A DNA stretch of 64,000 nucleotides from Solwaraspora sp. WMMD791. GTDB taxonomy: Bacteria; Actinomycetota; Actinomycetes; Mycobacteriales; Micromonosporaceae. The number at the start of each line of letters is the position of its first letter. The stretch's first letter is position 1. Both the position numbers and the translations under genes were made by a program. The DNA is taken from assembly GCF_029581195.1 (NCBI RefSeq), contig NZ_CP120737.1, positions 5,619,001 to 5,683,000 on the forward strand, given 5' to 3'. The notes under the pieces are model-generated. The model made no database searches and was not told where the DNA came from. It saw nothing but the letters and a program-made list of their open reading frames with translations. This document shows, piece after piece, positions 48,035-56,907 of this stretch.

Positions 48035-48625
48035 CGCCGGGGATGAGTTGGGGTTGCGGGGGAGAACGGGGAGGGTTCGCGGACGCCGATGCCGTGGGAT
48101 CGGCCGGGTTCGTGGGATGGGGCGACGTTCGGGGTGTATCGGGCGTTGGTGGCGTTGCGTTGGGAGGTGCCGGAGCTGCGGCACGGCGGCCTTCGCTGGG
48201 TGTACGTCGATGACGATGCCCTGGTCTATCTGCGGGAGTCGCCGTCCGGTTCGGTGTTGGCGTTGGCCCGGCGTGCGTCGGGTGCTCCGGTGCGGTTGTC
48301 GGGCCTGGTGGCTTCGCCGGACGCTGCTGCTCCGGCGCTGGTAAACCTGTACGGCGGCGCGCCGCCGCTACGCCCGGCCGCTGACGGCAGCCTGACCCTG
48401 CCGGCCGCCGACCCCACCTTCCAACTTTGGCGCCTTCCCTGACGCGCTGAGCTGCCACGGCAAAACCATGAGCTGTACGCCAGCCACGTCCACAGGCGAG
48501 GTCGAGGTGGCTGGCGTATGGCTCAGCACCGACGTGTGGCACAGCGGCTGACCGTCGTCACGAGGCGACTCTTGCAGGCAGCCCTTGAAGTCAATCTGGA
48601 TAGGCTAAGTATGCAGATCGCGGCA
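48035..48625 (+). pseudogene. GH13 3'-end repeat, copy 2 (amylase C-terminal fragment)
   Basis: Reads the last 135 codons of the amylase plus the downstream tail. A one-base deletion near 48064 (GGGAGAAC against GGTGACAAC) breaks the frame, after which the amylase frame is open from 48089 to a normal stop at 48442 (MPWDRPGSWDGATFGVYRAL to FQLWRLP). Not expected to be expressed as an enzyme. The deletion is shared with copy 3. Confidence 0.88.
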
Positions 48626-48868
48626 GATGCGGATACCGACGACAACGCCATGATCTGTGACATGGATCTTCGTTGATCGCCCTGGCTCACCGTTGTACCT
48701 ACGCCGAGGATCGGTGGCATGGCTCTCGCGCCGGCGTTCGTGTCGCCTTGTGGTGGACGGCGTTGCGTACCGGTGGACGTTCCGCCGCAAGCCGACCTAT
48801 TCCGAGGGTTTTGCTGAGTCGCTGCTATCCCATTCGCAGAATGTAGATCATGAAAGTGGAAGCTCCGG
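48443..48868. other. Gap between amylase fragment 2 and the NTPase gene
   Basis: The left part is the repeat tail with its hairpin (48470-48524), ending at about 48625. The right part contains a probable gene remnant (48657-48872). Nothing else is seen. Confidence 0.6.
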
Positions 48869-48872
48869 CTAG
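48657..48872 (+). pseudogene. Remnant of a small actinobacterial hypothetical gene
   Basis: A 71-codon frame with RRSCRLVVDGVAYRWTFRRK near its middle, which resembles the start of short actinobacterial proteins of the type RLVVDG-YRW-RRKP, from memory. After PTYSEG the similarity fades and the frame runs into the end of the NTPase gene. I read it as a decayed fragment. Confidence 0.35.
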
Positions 48873-51800
48873 AAACCGCCGCGCACCCGTTGTTTGCGCT
48901 CCCTGCGCAACGCATCGTCACGCTTTTCGGTGTACATGGCGATACCGGCCCTTCCCATGGCCGCGACGTTGGGATCGTCGGCTTTCGCGTAATCCGCAAA
49001 CTGCTTTAGGTGCTTGGCGGCGCGCTCAGAGTCCTCGCCCCACTGCACGCCACACTCTGCGAGGGACGCGAGGGCATCTGGCGCTACGCCCCGCGGAATT
49101 AGAAGCTTGGCCAGGTCGACGATTGAGGGCTCGGACGGCCCAAGTCCGTCGTGTGTGTTTAACGCTTCATCAGGCGTGATTAGATCGGCGTCAAGCGCTT
49201 CTTCGATCCACCCGAGGTCGTCTCCTGGCATGTAGCGCAACAGAAACCATCGTAGTCTGCGGTTGCCTCCGAACTCCCGCATAATCCTGGTCTTGCCGGC
49301 GCGGTCGAGAAGGTGCAGGCCCTGAGCCGCCTCGTCGGGGCTTCCAAAACGATCACGGTCTACAACTTTCCGAAGCTGGCGCTTCATGCACGCAACAAGC
49401 ACCGAAGGATACCGTTTGCCGAGAAATTTGAAGAGCGCACCAAGCTGGTGGTCCGAGATCCCCGGAATTATCGACGAGTCAAACTGCTGGATAGCTGCCA
49501 ACCATTCGTCTTCAACTTCTGGGTTCCAATCCTCGGTGTCGTCATCATGGATTGGCCGCGCTAGCGCAAAGGCAAACGCGCTGCGCGTTTCTGCGCTGGC
49601 AGCGGTGAGAAGATTGCGTTGGGTCGTCACAGATAGCTTGTGGTTGAATACAAGTCCTTCGAGAACGGGATAGTCACTCGGGCTGAGCGCGGCGAGCACA
49701 TTGCTCAGAATTGGTTCAGGCATCTGCGTAGACAAGACTGAACGCAGTACCGGCCAGCGCGCAGCCGTGTCGGCCAGGCATCTGCCTAGCAGATCCACCG
49801 ACAGCGAACTGCCGCTAGCTGCACAAGCTTCCAGAAAGGGCTCGGCATCGGGGAATAGGCCATAGGCGAGTGCCGCTTCCACCCATGTCTCAGGATCTCG
49901 GATTTGTTCGGCGATGGCAACGCACGCCCAAAGAATGCGACTTGGCCAGGTCACCCTTGCGATGTCGAGTTGCAGCCGAATGTCAACGAGTCGTTGCACG
50001 ACCGTCCCGGCGTCCTCGTTGGCCCACGTTCGGACGAGCTGCTTGACCAAATTGTGCACGGCATCTAGGGACCTCCGAAAGTCCCTGCCACGCTCAACAT
50101 CGACATAGAACGCGGCCCGCTCGATTGGCATTTGTAGCCCGAGGTCAGGTGCGTGTCGTGAGGCCCATCTGGCCAGGTATACGGTGAGGCCGTCTGATCC
50201 CGAAACAAGCGGAGCTAACTCCCTAAGTAGCTTGATGCCCCAATGGCGTGCAGCCTTGATAGAGGGTTCGGAGTGGCTTCCGCCGAAGGGCCGGTCGTAG
50301 CCGTCGCCAATACGAAGCCATTCAGTGGCGACGTCGATTACCTCACGCACAACGTAGGGGCGGTCTGCGGAGATCCCTGACCTGATATGGGGCCATACCG
50401 TTTCGTAAATCTCGCGAATTTGGTCAGCGCTAACAACAGCTTCCATCATGTGCACTCGACGTCGGTCTGCGGCATCTACCCAGCGACCGCTGATGCGTAT
50501 CGAAAGTGCATGCGCTGAGACCGCGCCATACACCCGCCATGCTGCTGCGTCCTCACGTCCCCTGATCCATGCGCTACCGACCTCCGCAGCTACCGCGCGG
50601 ATCTCGTGTCGCGGCGCGAGGTCGGGGTGTTGATTCTTAATAGCGTCCTCAAGTTCGCGAAGCGGATGCTGCGAATATTGGTTGGTCGGGCGCTCGTCGA
50701 ATCGGGCCAGATCAAGCAAGAGTTGTATGGCCTCGCGCATGCAGTATCGCTTGGTTATCAGCGCGGCAAGGCCGCAAATTCCCTCAACCTGCCTTGGGTC
50801 GACAGCGCCTTGCGCTTGAATTTCGTCAAAATCCGCTCGGGCCCATGCGATCACCTCTCTCGCAGAGTGGACATCAACGCAGGCGTACTTGTTAGCCAGG
50901 TGTGTTATGCCCCTTGTGGTGCCAAAGTCGCCATCTCGATAGCGATGCACGAGCTGCCGCGCGAAGGGTTTTGCTTGCGCCACGCCAAGAAGTGCGCTCT
51001 CAATAGCTGCCTCGGTAATCTGGGGTATGTGATCGGGCCAGTTCTTTATAAGGTCAGTCAAGTCCACTGGGACCTCTGATCGGAATGCATGTTCCGCTAC
51101 CAGTGCGCGGGCGAGCATCGGGGGCCGAACGTCGTATCGCCGCTGTCCATCAAACGTATCGGAAACGTCTAGGATCCCGCTGCGCGCCGTTCGCTCAAGC
51201 AATATTCGCATACTGGGCGCCGATATGCCGAGGGTATGAGCCATAGCCGGAAGCTCGCCGATAGTGATTCCGCCCAGAGCGGCTATTCTTGTCAGGAGGT
51301 CAGTTGCTTCGTCCGCGACGTGGGCCTTGTGTAGATACGATTCTACCTTCCCAAGGAGCACTCTGCCATCGAGCAGTGAACTCCATTGGTTAGTCTTGGT
51401 CAGCATGTCCGCAAGCGCCACGGCCCAGCCCGGACGGCCTTCTGCCTGGTCAAGAATCTCGTGCCGGGCAAGCTGGCTTCGAATCCCCATGCCGATGATC
51501 ACTCGATCGACATGCTGTCGCTCCATAAGCTCGACGGGGATAATAGTGCATGAAATGAGGGAATCCTGAACCAATTTGAGCTCGTCTGGCCAGCAGACGC
51601 AAATGAGCCTATAAGTGAGCAGATCGTAATTTGATCGGCGTAGCTTAACTAACTGCCGTACCAAATCGAGGTTATTGCCACAGTCGTCAACTATCAAGCA
51701 TTCGGGGGTGAGCCACATTAGATCATCTCCGAGGCTCTGCCGGGCTGCCATGTCAGTGTCAACGAAGAGTGCGCGAGGGAGTGCTGCCGCAAGTCGTGTT

Positions 51801-52423
51801 TTTCCGACACCTGGAGGGCCAACGAGAATGGTGTCCTCGGCGCTTGACTGCAACAAGTCGAGTTCAGAGTCCCGACCCACGAGCGGTAAGGAAGCCCAGG
51901 GGCTCTCGGCGATGTCGGGCGGCGATTTGGAGAGTGCGATCGGTTCACCGGGCAGGTTGAGCAGCGCCTTCCGCCACTCTCCGTCTCGGCGGAGCCTGCT
52001 CGCGAAATATCCTCTGTCGTGAAACGCCTCGATCGCGAGGCCCGACTTTTTCGCCGTGTCTCTTAGTTTCTGCCGCTGTGTCTCATTCAATATTGCCGGA
52101 TTCGCTAACACTAGCCGCTCAACTGGGACGCTGTTATCCCGGAGACTTCTTATTCCTCCGACCATATTTTTGCGAACGCCTTCGACGGACCGTGCCGATG
52201 TCACAACAAGGCGTGGGGGTATGGCGTCGCCTGTTCCATGAATATCTGCATCTCGACCCGAATCTGTACCTCCGCGGATCGGCGACAGGCCCGGATAAAC
52301 CTCGATCAGCATGTCGGTGGCGCAACGCTCGAATAGATCAGGGTCCAGGCGCTTCGTAGCAAGCGCGTGCTCAATTCTGTCAAGGTCGTGCATACCGCTG
52401 GCTGAAGAGAACCCTGCGCTCAT
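48869..52423 (-). CDS. Large STAND-type NTPase with restriction-endonuclease-like N-terminus (probable defence protein)
   Basis: A 1184-residue protein. Residues about 15-140 look like a PD-(D/E)xK nuclease: FERCATDMLIEVYPG, GGTDSGRDADIH (acidic residues 54-60), then LVVTSARS where a catalytic ExK or QxK is expected but Lys is replaced by Arg. The P-loop NTPase follows: Walker A GPPGVGKT (202-209), Walker B CLIVDD (242-247). About 850 residues of helical repeats make the rest, the usual sensor part of STAND proteins. This layout resembles Avs-type phage sensors. TAAGCT lies seven bases before the ATG at 52423, chosen over an upstream ATG at 52504. Lower GC than the flanks. Confidence 0.8.
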   Translation of the reverse strand: MSAGFSSASGMHDLDRIEHALATKRLDPDLFERCATDMLIEVYPGLSPIRGGTDSGRDADIHGTGDAIPPRLVVTSARSVEGVRKNMVGGIRSLRDNSVPVERLVLANPAILNETQRQKLRDTAKKSGLAIEAFHDRGYFASRLRRDGEWRKALLNLPGEPIALSKSPPDIAESPWASLPLVGRDSELDLLQSSAEDTILVGPPGVGKTRLAAALPRALFVDTDMAARQSLGDDLMWLTPECLIVDDCGNNLDLVRQLVKLRRSNYDLLTYRLICVCWPDELKLVQDSLISCTIIPVELMERQHVDRVIIGMGIRSQLARHEILDQAEGRPGWAVALADMLTKTNQWSSLLDGRVLLGKVESYLHKAHVADEATDLLTRIAALGGITIGELPAMAHTLGISAPSMRILLERTARSGILDVSDTFDGQRRYDVRPPMLARALVAEHAFRSEVPVDLTDLIKNWPDHIPQITEAAIESALLGVAQAKPFARQLVHRYRDGDFGTTRGITHLANKYACVDVHSAREVIAWARADFDEIQAQGAVDPRQVEGICGLAALITKRYCMREAIQLLLDLARFDERPTNQYSQHPLRELEDAIKNQHPDLAPRHEIRAVAAEVGSAWIRGREDAAAWRVYGAVSAHALSIRISGRWVDAADRRRVHMMEAVVSADQIREIYETVWPHIRSGISADRPYVVREVIDVATEWLRIGDGYDRPFGGSHSEPSIKAARHWGIKLLRELAPLVSGSDGLTVYLARWASRHAPDLGLQMPIERAAFYVDVERGRDFRRSLDAVHNLVKQLVRTWANEDAGTVVQRLVDIRLQLDIARVTWPSRILWACVAIAEQIRDPETWVEAALAYGLFPDAEPFLEACAASGSSLSVDLLGRCLADTAARWPVLRSVLSTQMPEPILSNVLAALSPSDYPVLEGLVFNHKLSVTTQRNLLTAASAETRSAFAFALARPIHDDDTEDWNPEVEDEWLAAIQQFDSSIIPGISDHQLGALFKFLGKRYPSVLVACMKRQLRKVVDRDRFGSPDEAAQGLHLLDRAGKTRIMREFGGNRRLRWFLLRYMPGDDLGWIEEALDADLITPDEALNTHDGLGPSEPSIVDLAKLLIPRGVAPDALASLAECGVQWGEDSERAAKHLKQFADYAKADDPNVAAMGRAGIAMYTEKRDDALRRERKQRVRGGF

Positions 52424-52631
52424 GGGTCGCAGCTTATCGTACTGTCTTTTTCTGACTGCGGGCCCGCGATGCCGGTACGCGAGGCGTCGCCTGTACCACC
52501 TCATCTTCAGGGAGCGACACGAATGCCGCGCCAGCCTTCGGCAGTACCCAGCCGCCGAACGCCATGATCGTTTGGGTACTGGCTCCTGCGACCTGGGAGT
52601 ACACCCCCAGTGGCAAGATCAGGTGTACTGT

Positions 52632-52670
52632 CATCGGCTAGAAGGGTGCAGCGCAGTGGACGCGCCCTCT
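52632..52670 (+). repeat. Module boundary sequence, copy at the left of GH13 repeat 3
   Basis: CATCGGCTAGAAGGGTGCAG followed by CGCAGTGGACGCGCCCTCT, matching the boundary at 47993-48034 with a two-base gap. It joins the NTPase module to GH13 repeat copy 3. Confidence 0.7.
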
Positions 52671-53157
52671 CGCCGGTGACGAGATCGGGTTGCGGGGGAG
52701 AACGGGGTGGGTTCGCGGACGCCGATGCCGTGGGACCGGCCGTGCTTCTGGGATGGGGCGATATTCGGGGTGTATCGGGCGTTGGTGGCGTTGCGTTGGG
52801 AAGTGCCGGAGTTGCCGCACAGCGGGCTGCGTTGGGTGTACGCCGATGACGACGCCCTGGTCTATCTGCGGGAGTCGGCGTCCGGGTCGGTGTTGGCGCT
52901 GGCCCGGCATACGTCGGGTGCCCGGTGCGCCTGACCGGCCTGGTCGCCCCGCCGTCCGCTGCTGCTCCGGCACGCGCCAACCTGTTACGGTGGCGCACCA
53001 CCGCTGCGCCCTGACCGTGCCGGCCGCCGCCCACCGGCCTCAACCTTTCGACCCTGGCACCTCGCCTGACCCACGCCCTGCCCGGCGATGTCGAGAGGTG
53101 TACGCCAACCACATCCACCTGCGAGTCAGAGGTGGCTTGCGTGCAGTTCAGCAGAAA
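52671..53157 (+). pseudogene. GH13 3'-end repeat, copy 3 (degenerate)
   Basis: The most worn copy. It shares the frame-breaking deletion of copy 2, keeps an amylase-like frame at 52707-52934 (MPWDRPCFWDGAIFGVYRAL), then loses it at GCCCGGTGCGCC and has deletions in the last 100 coding bases. The tail keeps a recognisable hairpin (about 53098-53153). It shares Val and Trp residues (FGVYRALVALRWEVPE) with copy 2 and not with the intact gene. Confidence 0.82.
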
Positions 53158-53243
53158 CACGGGCTGGAATAGATAGTGTTCCAGGTAGGCCATGGTGATA
53201 CATTAAAGCCCTTTCGGGTTGCGATAGTATCTGGAGTGTGGCT

Positions 53244-54416
53244 CTATGGCGTGCTCGCGAAACCTGCCCGACGATATGCGAAGACACGAAACATGGGCAA
53301 GGTAAAGCGGGCCGTCGGATCAGTTGCATCACGGGAAAGGCTTTCTGAAATCGTCTTCCAATCACTTTGGCTTAGATTACAATAGAGTCTTACGTGTTCC
53401 ACGGAGGTCCGCACTTGTTCGGCTAAGAGTGCGCGGATCCGTTGATCGGGATTTGACTCTATTGGCTCACTGAAGCCTTCGATCCGCGACAACCGCGCCA
53501 GAGCTGCAATCGCTTCAATCTCGCGATGTACCTTCGCATACCGTCCCCCTGTGGCTGTAAAGAATAACAGGACGCCGCCTAGTGTCAGGGAATGCGCCAG
53601 GTCCACGAGCTCCCTTCGAAAGGTATTCGCCATTCCGACGGTGGTGAGAAAATTTGAAACAAATATAAGATCATATGCACTAGGTATCTGTGCTGGATGC
53701 GAGTAAGCTTCCCGCCAAGCTTCCTTTGGGTCGATGTACTCATCTGCATCGTCATAATCACGGATGATCGAGTCTCTGATTGCTCTCCGATGTCCGTGAT
53801 GCCGTTCATGAGCTGAGAATCCCGTGAAGTTTTTGAAACTACGACTAAAAGGAAGGGCGTGCCATCCAATCGGTGGCGCGCGATGAACCATTAGCTGTTC
53901 CGAGAAGTTGTGAATGATGGTGTCCCACGCTATGCCCCGATCCAAGGGGTGGATTGTTGCCCTGCCAAATTCATGCTGATCACCCACCGTGCTGCTCCAA
54001 TCTGCCAGATTGTTGTAGAAGTCGAACGCGGCAAAGGAGCTCGGAGCCGGTCCAGATCCGATGTCAAGAACAGCTATGCGTTGCCGGCGGAGGGGCACCC
54101 ATCCAAGCTTCAGTAGTCGTTGTAAGACCTGGCCCGCGCGCCCATAGCGGTCCGCAAAATGGAGGATAAAATAGGCGAGCCCTGACTCGATATCCGAAAA
54201 GTCGAGATCATCACAACGTCTGAGCGCGTCAGGAAGCCTGGACGCAAGAAGGGAGCGGTTAGCCCGACCGGCAAGCATGTCGAACGTGGCAATTACGCTA
54301 TCGCATACCGACTTCATTTGGATTGTATCTAGGCCCGTGCTGCGGTACCAAGAAAGATGCTCGTCAGCGTTCGCGGTCTGCCATTGGCGAGCTGACGAGC
54401 CAGGTCGATTCATCAT
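53244..54416 (-). CDS. SAM-dependent methyltransferase-like protein in the island
   Basis: A 390-residue protein with a helical N-terminal region (1-110) and a Rossmann methyltransferase core: motif I IAVLDIGSGPAPSSFAAFDF (113-132), an AYDLIFVSNFLTTV segment (about 249) in the place of motif IV, and GGVLLFFTATGG (about 282) near motif V. The substrate is unknown. An HERHHGHRR patch (about 204-212) is striking. It lies next to the DUF4209 gene on the same strand, after the third GH13 repeat. Two ATG codons in tandem start the frame (54416, 54413). Codon use is far less GC-biased than the flanks. Confidence 0.75.
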   Translation of the reverse strand: MMNRPGSSARQWQTANADEHLSWYRSTGLDTIQMKSVCDSVIATFDMLAGRANRSLLASRLPDALRRCDDLDFSDIESGLAYFILHFADRYGRAGQVLQRLLKLGWVPLRRQRIAVLDIGSGPAPSSFAAFDFYNNLADWSSTVGDQHEFGRATIHPLDRGIAWDTIIHNFSEQLMVHRAPPIGWHALPFSRSFKNFTGFSAHERHHGHRRAIRDSIIRDYDDADEYIDPKEAWREAYSHPAQIPSAYDLIFVSNFLTTVGMANTFRRELVDLAHSLTLGGVLLFFTATGGRYAKVHREIEAIAALARLSRIEGFSEPIESNPDQRIRALLAEQVRTSVEHVRLYCNLSQSDWKTISESLSRDATDPTARFTLPMFRVFAYRRAGFASTP

Positions 54417-54802
54417 GTGCCAAATACTATCGCACCGGTTCCGTCTGTCCTGTTGCCGATGAAGCTGCGCTTACCCTGGCGGCTTCCCAACTGCGCCTTC
54501 CCAACTGCGCCTTCCCGTACGTCACTTTATGCCGGCCGATGAAATCCTTACAGTAGAAAAGGTCGCTTGAAAGGACACTGATATCAAGCAGAATAGAACA
54601 GGGCGTTGCGAATGCTCTCCACGCCGAGAGGTGGGTAGTGGGGTAGCAGCGGGAAGTGTCTGCGATGTCAGCGCTGCCGAGGGTGGAGATCTGTATAGCG
54701 TGGACTTACCCTATTCAGGGCCGACATCGTGAGATCGTGGATTGCATCTTGGCTTTGCTGGTATCGACGTATCCGCCAATTTGCCAATTCGCCTGTGAGG
54801 CT
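54417..54802. other. Gap between methyltransferase and DUF4209 genes
   Basis: No gene is supported. It has a short tandem repeat (CTTCCCAACTGCGC, period about 15, near 54484-54518) and, at about 54581-54600, ATCAAGCAGAATAG, which matches the start of the module boundary at 47993 (ATCAAGCAGAACAG) at 13 of 14 bases. This could be a fragment of a further module end. Confidence 0.5.
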
Positions 54803-56689
54803 TCAGACTCTCTCTTTTCCCTCCTGTGTGTGCTCCCTGGGTCCCAGGTTTTTCTGTATGTCGGCCTCCGAGGAGAAATAGGGCAGGAGTACCAGGTAGA
54901 GACATATCCACCAAGCGTAGATGGCTGCGGCGCTCCAGGACTGCGGGTCGTTGAGTAGTCCGTGAGCCAGGTCATTCCGAAGGTTCGGCCCGAGTTGCTC
55001 GCAGAGCAACGCGCGTAGCTCAAGGGTCAAGCTCGGCCCAAACGCGCGAACTGCCTCCGGCATTGCCAGCAGTGCGTTCAAGCTCTTCTCGGATTCCACG
55101 CCGCGCTCGTCCACGATCAATGTGTAGGCACCTCGGGCTCTCAGGAAAGCTCGCGCCATCTGCTCGACCTGCGGGACAAGCACCGAGATGGCTGACGGGA
55201 AATCACCAGACAGTCCGTGCCATAGTCCTCGCGCCCACAGATAAACGTGACCTTGCGGGACAACAAGCGATTCGTGGCAAATCTCGGCTAGGAAGTCGAG
55301 ATCGAAGCGATGTTCGAACGTCAGCACCTCGAATGCAGGACTGATCAGGGCCTGTACAAGAAGATCGACCCGCCAGGAGAACGAACGGACCACCTCGGCA
55401 AAAACCGCCGTGTCGGATAAGCCCTCAGCGCCGATCCCTCCTCGAGCGGCCACTTTGCGCCCATCGGTGCTGAAAGTGGAGGAGCTGAACAGGCGAAGAA
55501 TACTACTTTGTAGGTGATTACGTGCATCAGTTGTGGCAGCTGTGGCGTCGATCAATGGTGTTAGGTTAACGAATGCTTTGAGCGCATCGATTCGACTCTT
55601 TCCTGAGACCGAAACTCGCGCAAGTTGGATATATCGAGCAATGTTGACTGACTCTGACTCGATTCGATGCATCTGCTCTAGCGCCATCGTGCGGACCTCG
55701 GTGAGGCGGTCGCGGAGGTCCTGTAGGAGGTTGTCAAGGCCATGCGCGGATCGGTATGCGCGAGGAATTTTGCGTACCACGGCGATAGCCTTCTCAAGAA
55801 ACGTGCCGGCTACGAGGGCGCTGTTGTCTCGTGCCAGACGTTCGTTCGCCTCATCGATGTACGCCCGTGCTATTCGTTCAACGCAGGCGTTAGCAAGCTC
55901 ATTCTCGCGAAGGCGTCCGTACCAGGTGGCGGCTTCGCGCTCGTATGCGCGCCTTAGCCTGTGATCTCCGGACAGTGTAGCGGCAACCGATGCGAGATGA
56001 TCGGCTAGGTCACGGGCTGCGGTTTTCTCGATGGCTCCAGTCGTTCCCAGCAAATCAGAGACCCCGATCGCCATGTAAGCCGCAGAGCTGTCGCTACCGA
56101 GGAGAAAGCCGAGAAGGGTTGCAGCCATCTCGCTCGTTGCGATCCGGCCCTGCTTTCCGCGACGCAAAGATAACTCTATTGCTCGCCGCCAACTGTCGCG
56201 GCCAGTGGCGTTCCAACAACTTGGGGTTAATGGTAGGGAGCGGTAGCTATCCACAGCTGCCGTCAGCATCTCCATGTTGCTGCGATCGCCATACGTCCAC
56301 ACAACGTCGGCCACCCGCGCTTTGAGGGTCGGCTCACCGATCAGGGGGACAATTCTACCCAGCAACTCAAGATCTGAGCCGCTTAGATCGCTCGGGATGA
56401 CAGTCCGCTCATTCCCAAACTGCATGGCGGGTGCAAATGGTTCTCCCCAATTGTCGGCAACGAGCATCGCCGAGGTCGCCTTGCACAAAACGTCGAGAAC
56501 CCTAACCTTGAGGCTTCCTTCGCTGACTGCTGCTTCGGCCTCCGACCTTAGTTTGTCAAGCTTAATCGAGATCAACATCGGTTCGAGGAAACCGCAGGGC
56601 ACATCATCGTCATCCAAAATGGCGGGCCGCCACCAGGACGCGTCTATCGACTCGCCACCGCCTTCATCGTTTATTGCTGTACTGGTCAC
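54803..56689 (-). CDS. DUF4209 protein with HEPN-like RNxxxHG motif
   Basis: A 628-residue, mostly helical protein. The C-terminal DUF4209 motif RNxxxHG reads RNDLAHG (571-577), preceded by LRALLCEQLGPNL and followed by a hydrophobic WWICLYLVLL helix. The Arg-x4-His spacing is that of HEPN RNases, so an RNA-cleaving abortive-infection activity is possible, but not shown. The first 550 residues have no recognised domain. GTG 56689 is the start; no strong ribosome site is seen. It is the last island gene before GC content rises again. A defence role is inferred from motif and company. Confidence 0.75.
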   Translation of the reverse strand: MTSTAINDEGGGESIDASWWRPAILDDDDVPCGFLEPMLISIKLDKLRSEAEAAVSEGSLKVRVLDVLCKATSAMLVADNWGEPFAPAMQFGNERTVIPSDLSGSDLELLGRIVPLIGEPTLKARVADVVWTYGDRSNMEMLTAAVDSYRSLPLTPSCWNATGRDSWRRAIELSLRRGKQGRIATSEMAATLLGFLLGSDSSAAYMAIGVSDLLGTTGAIEKTAARDLADHLASVAATLSGDHRLRRAYEREAATWYGRLRENELANACVERIARAYIDEANERLARDNSALVAGTFLEKAIAVVRKIPRAYRSAHGLDNLLQDLRDRLTEVRTMALEQMHRIESESVNIARYIQLARVSVSGKSRIDALKAFVNLTPLIDATAATTDARNHLQSSILRLFSSSTFSTDGRKVAARGGIGAEGLSDTAVFAEVVRSFSWRVDLLVQALISPAFEVLTFEHRFDLDFLAEICHESLVVPQGHVYLWARGLWHGLSGDFPSAISVLVPQVEQMARAFLRARGAYTLIVDERGVESEKSLNALLAMPEAVRAFGPSLTLELRALLCEQLGPNLRNDLAHGLLNDPQSWSAAAIYAWWICLYLVLLPYFSSEADIQKNLGPREHTQEGKERV

Positions 56690-56907
56690 TTAATCTGCCT
56701 ATTCTCTCTGCTTACAGGTGCCACGCCGGGTGTGTGGGACACCAGATTGTCGCGCACGGCGGGGCCGAGCGCATCCAGGTTTCCTCGCTGATCGGAGGGG
56801 CTATCGGTCGACCAGCATTGCTGTTGTGGCCCTTGTCTGGAAGCAGGTTGGGACTGTCCACGATGGCGGCCGGCGGCGCTGCCGCACCCTCTCGGGGTGC
56901 CGCTGAG

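Larger units (their letters stand above)
46480..56900. mobile_element. Accessory (probable defence) island seeded at the GH13 3' end
   Basis: The region has clearly lower GC and less biased codons than both flanks. It carries only unusual genes (RelA/SpoT synthetase, restriction-like STAND NTPase, methyltransferase, DUF4209), all on the minus strand, separated by direct repeats of the GH13 gene end. No integrase, transposase or tRNA is visible. The left edge is the GH13 stop; the right edge is placed where GC rises before the GntR gene and is approximate. Confidence 0.65.

Noticed and set aside
46480-56900. Integrase, transposase or CRISPR genes within the island
   Set aside because: None of the frames on either strand has recombinase, DDE transposase or Cas motifs, and no spaced repeat array is present. 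The island is called from repeats, GC content and cargo only.
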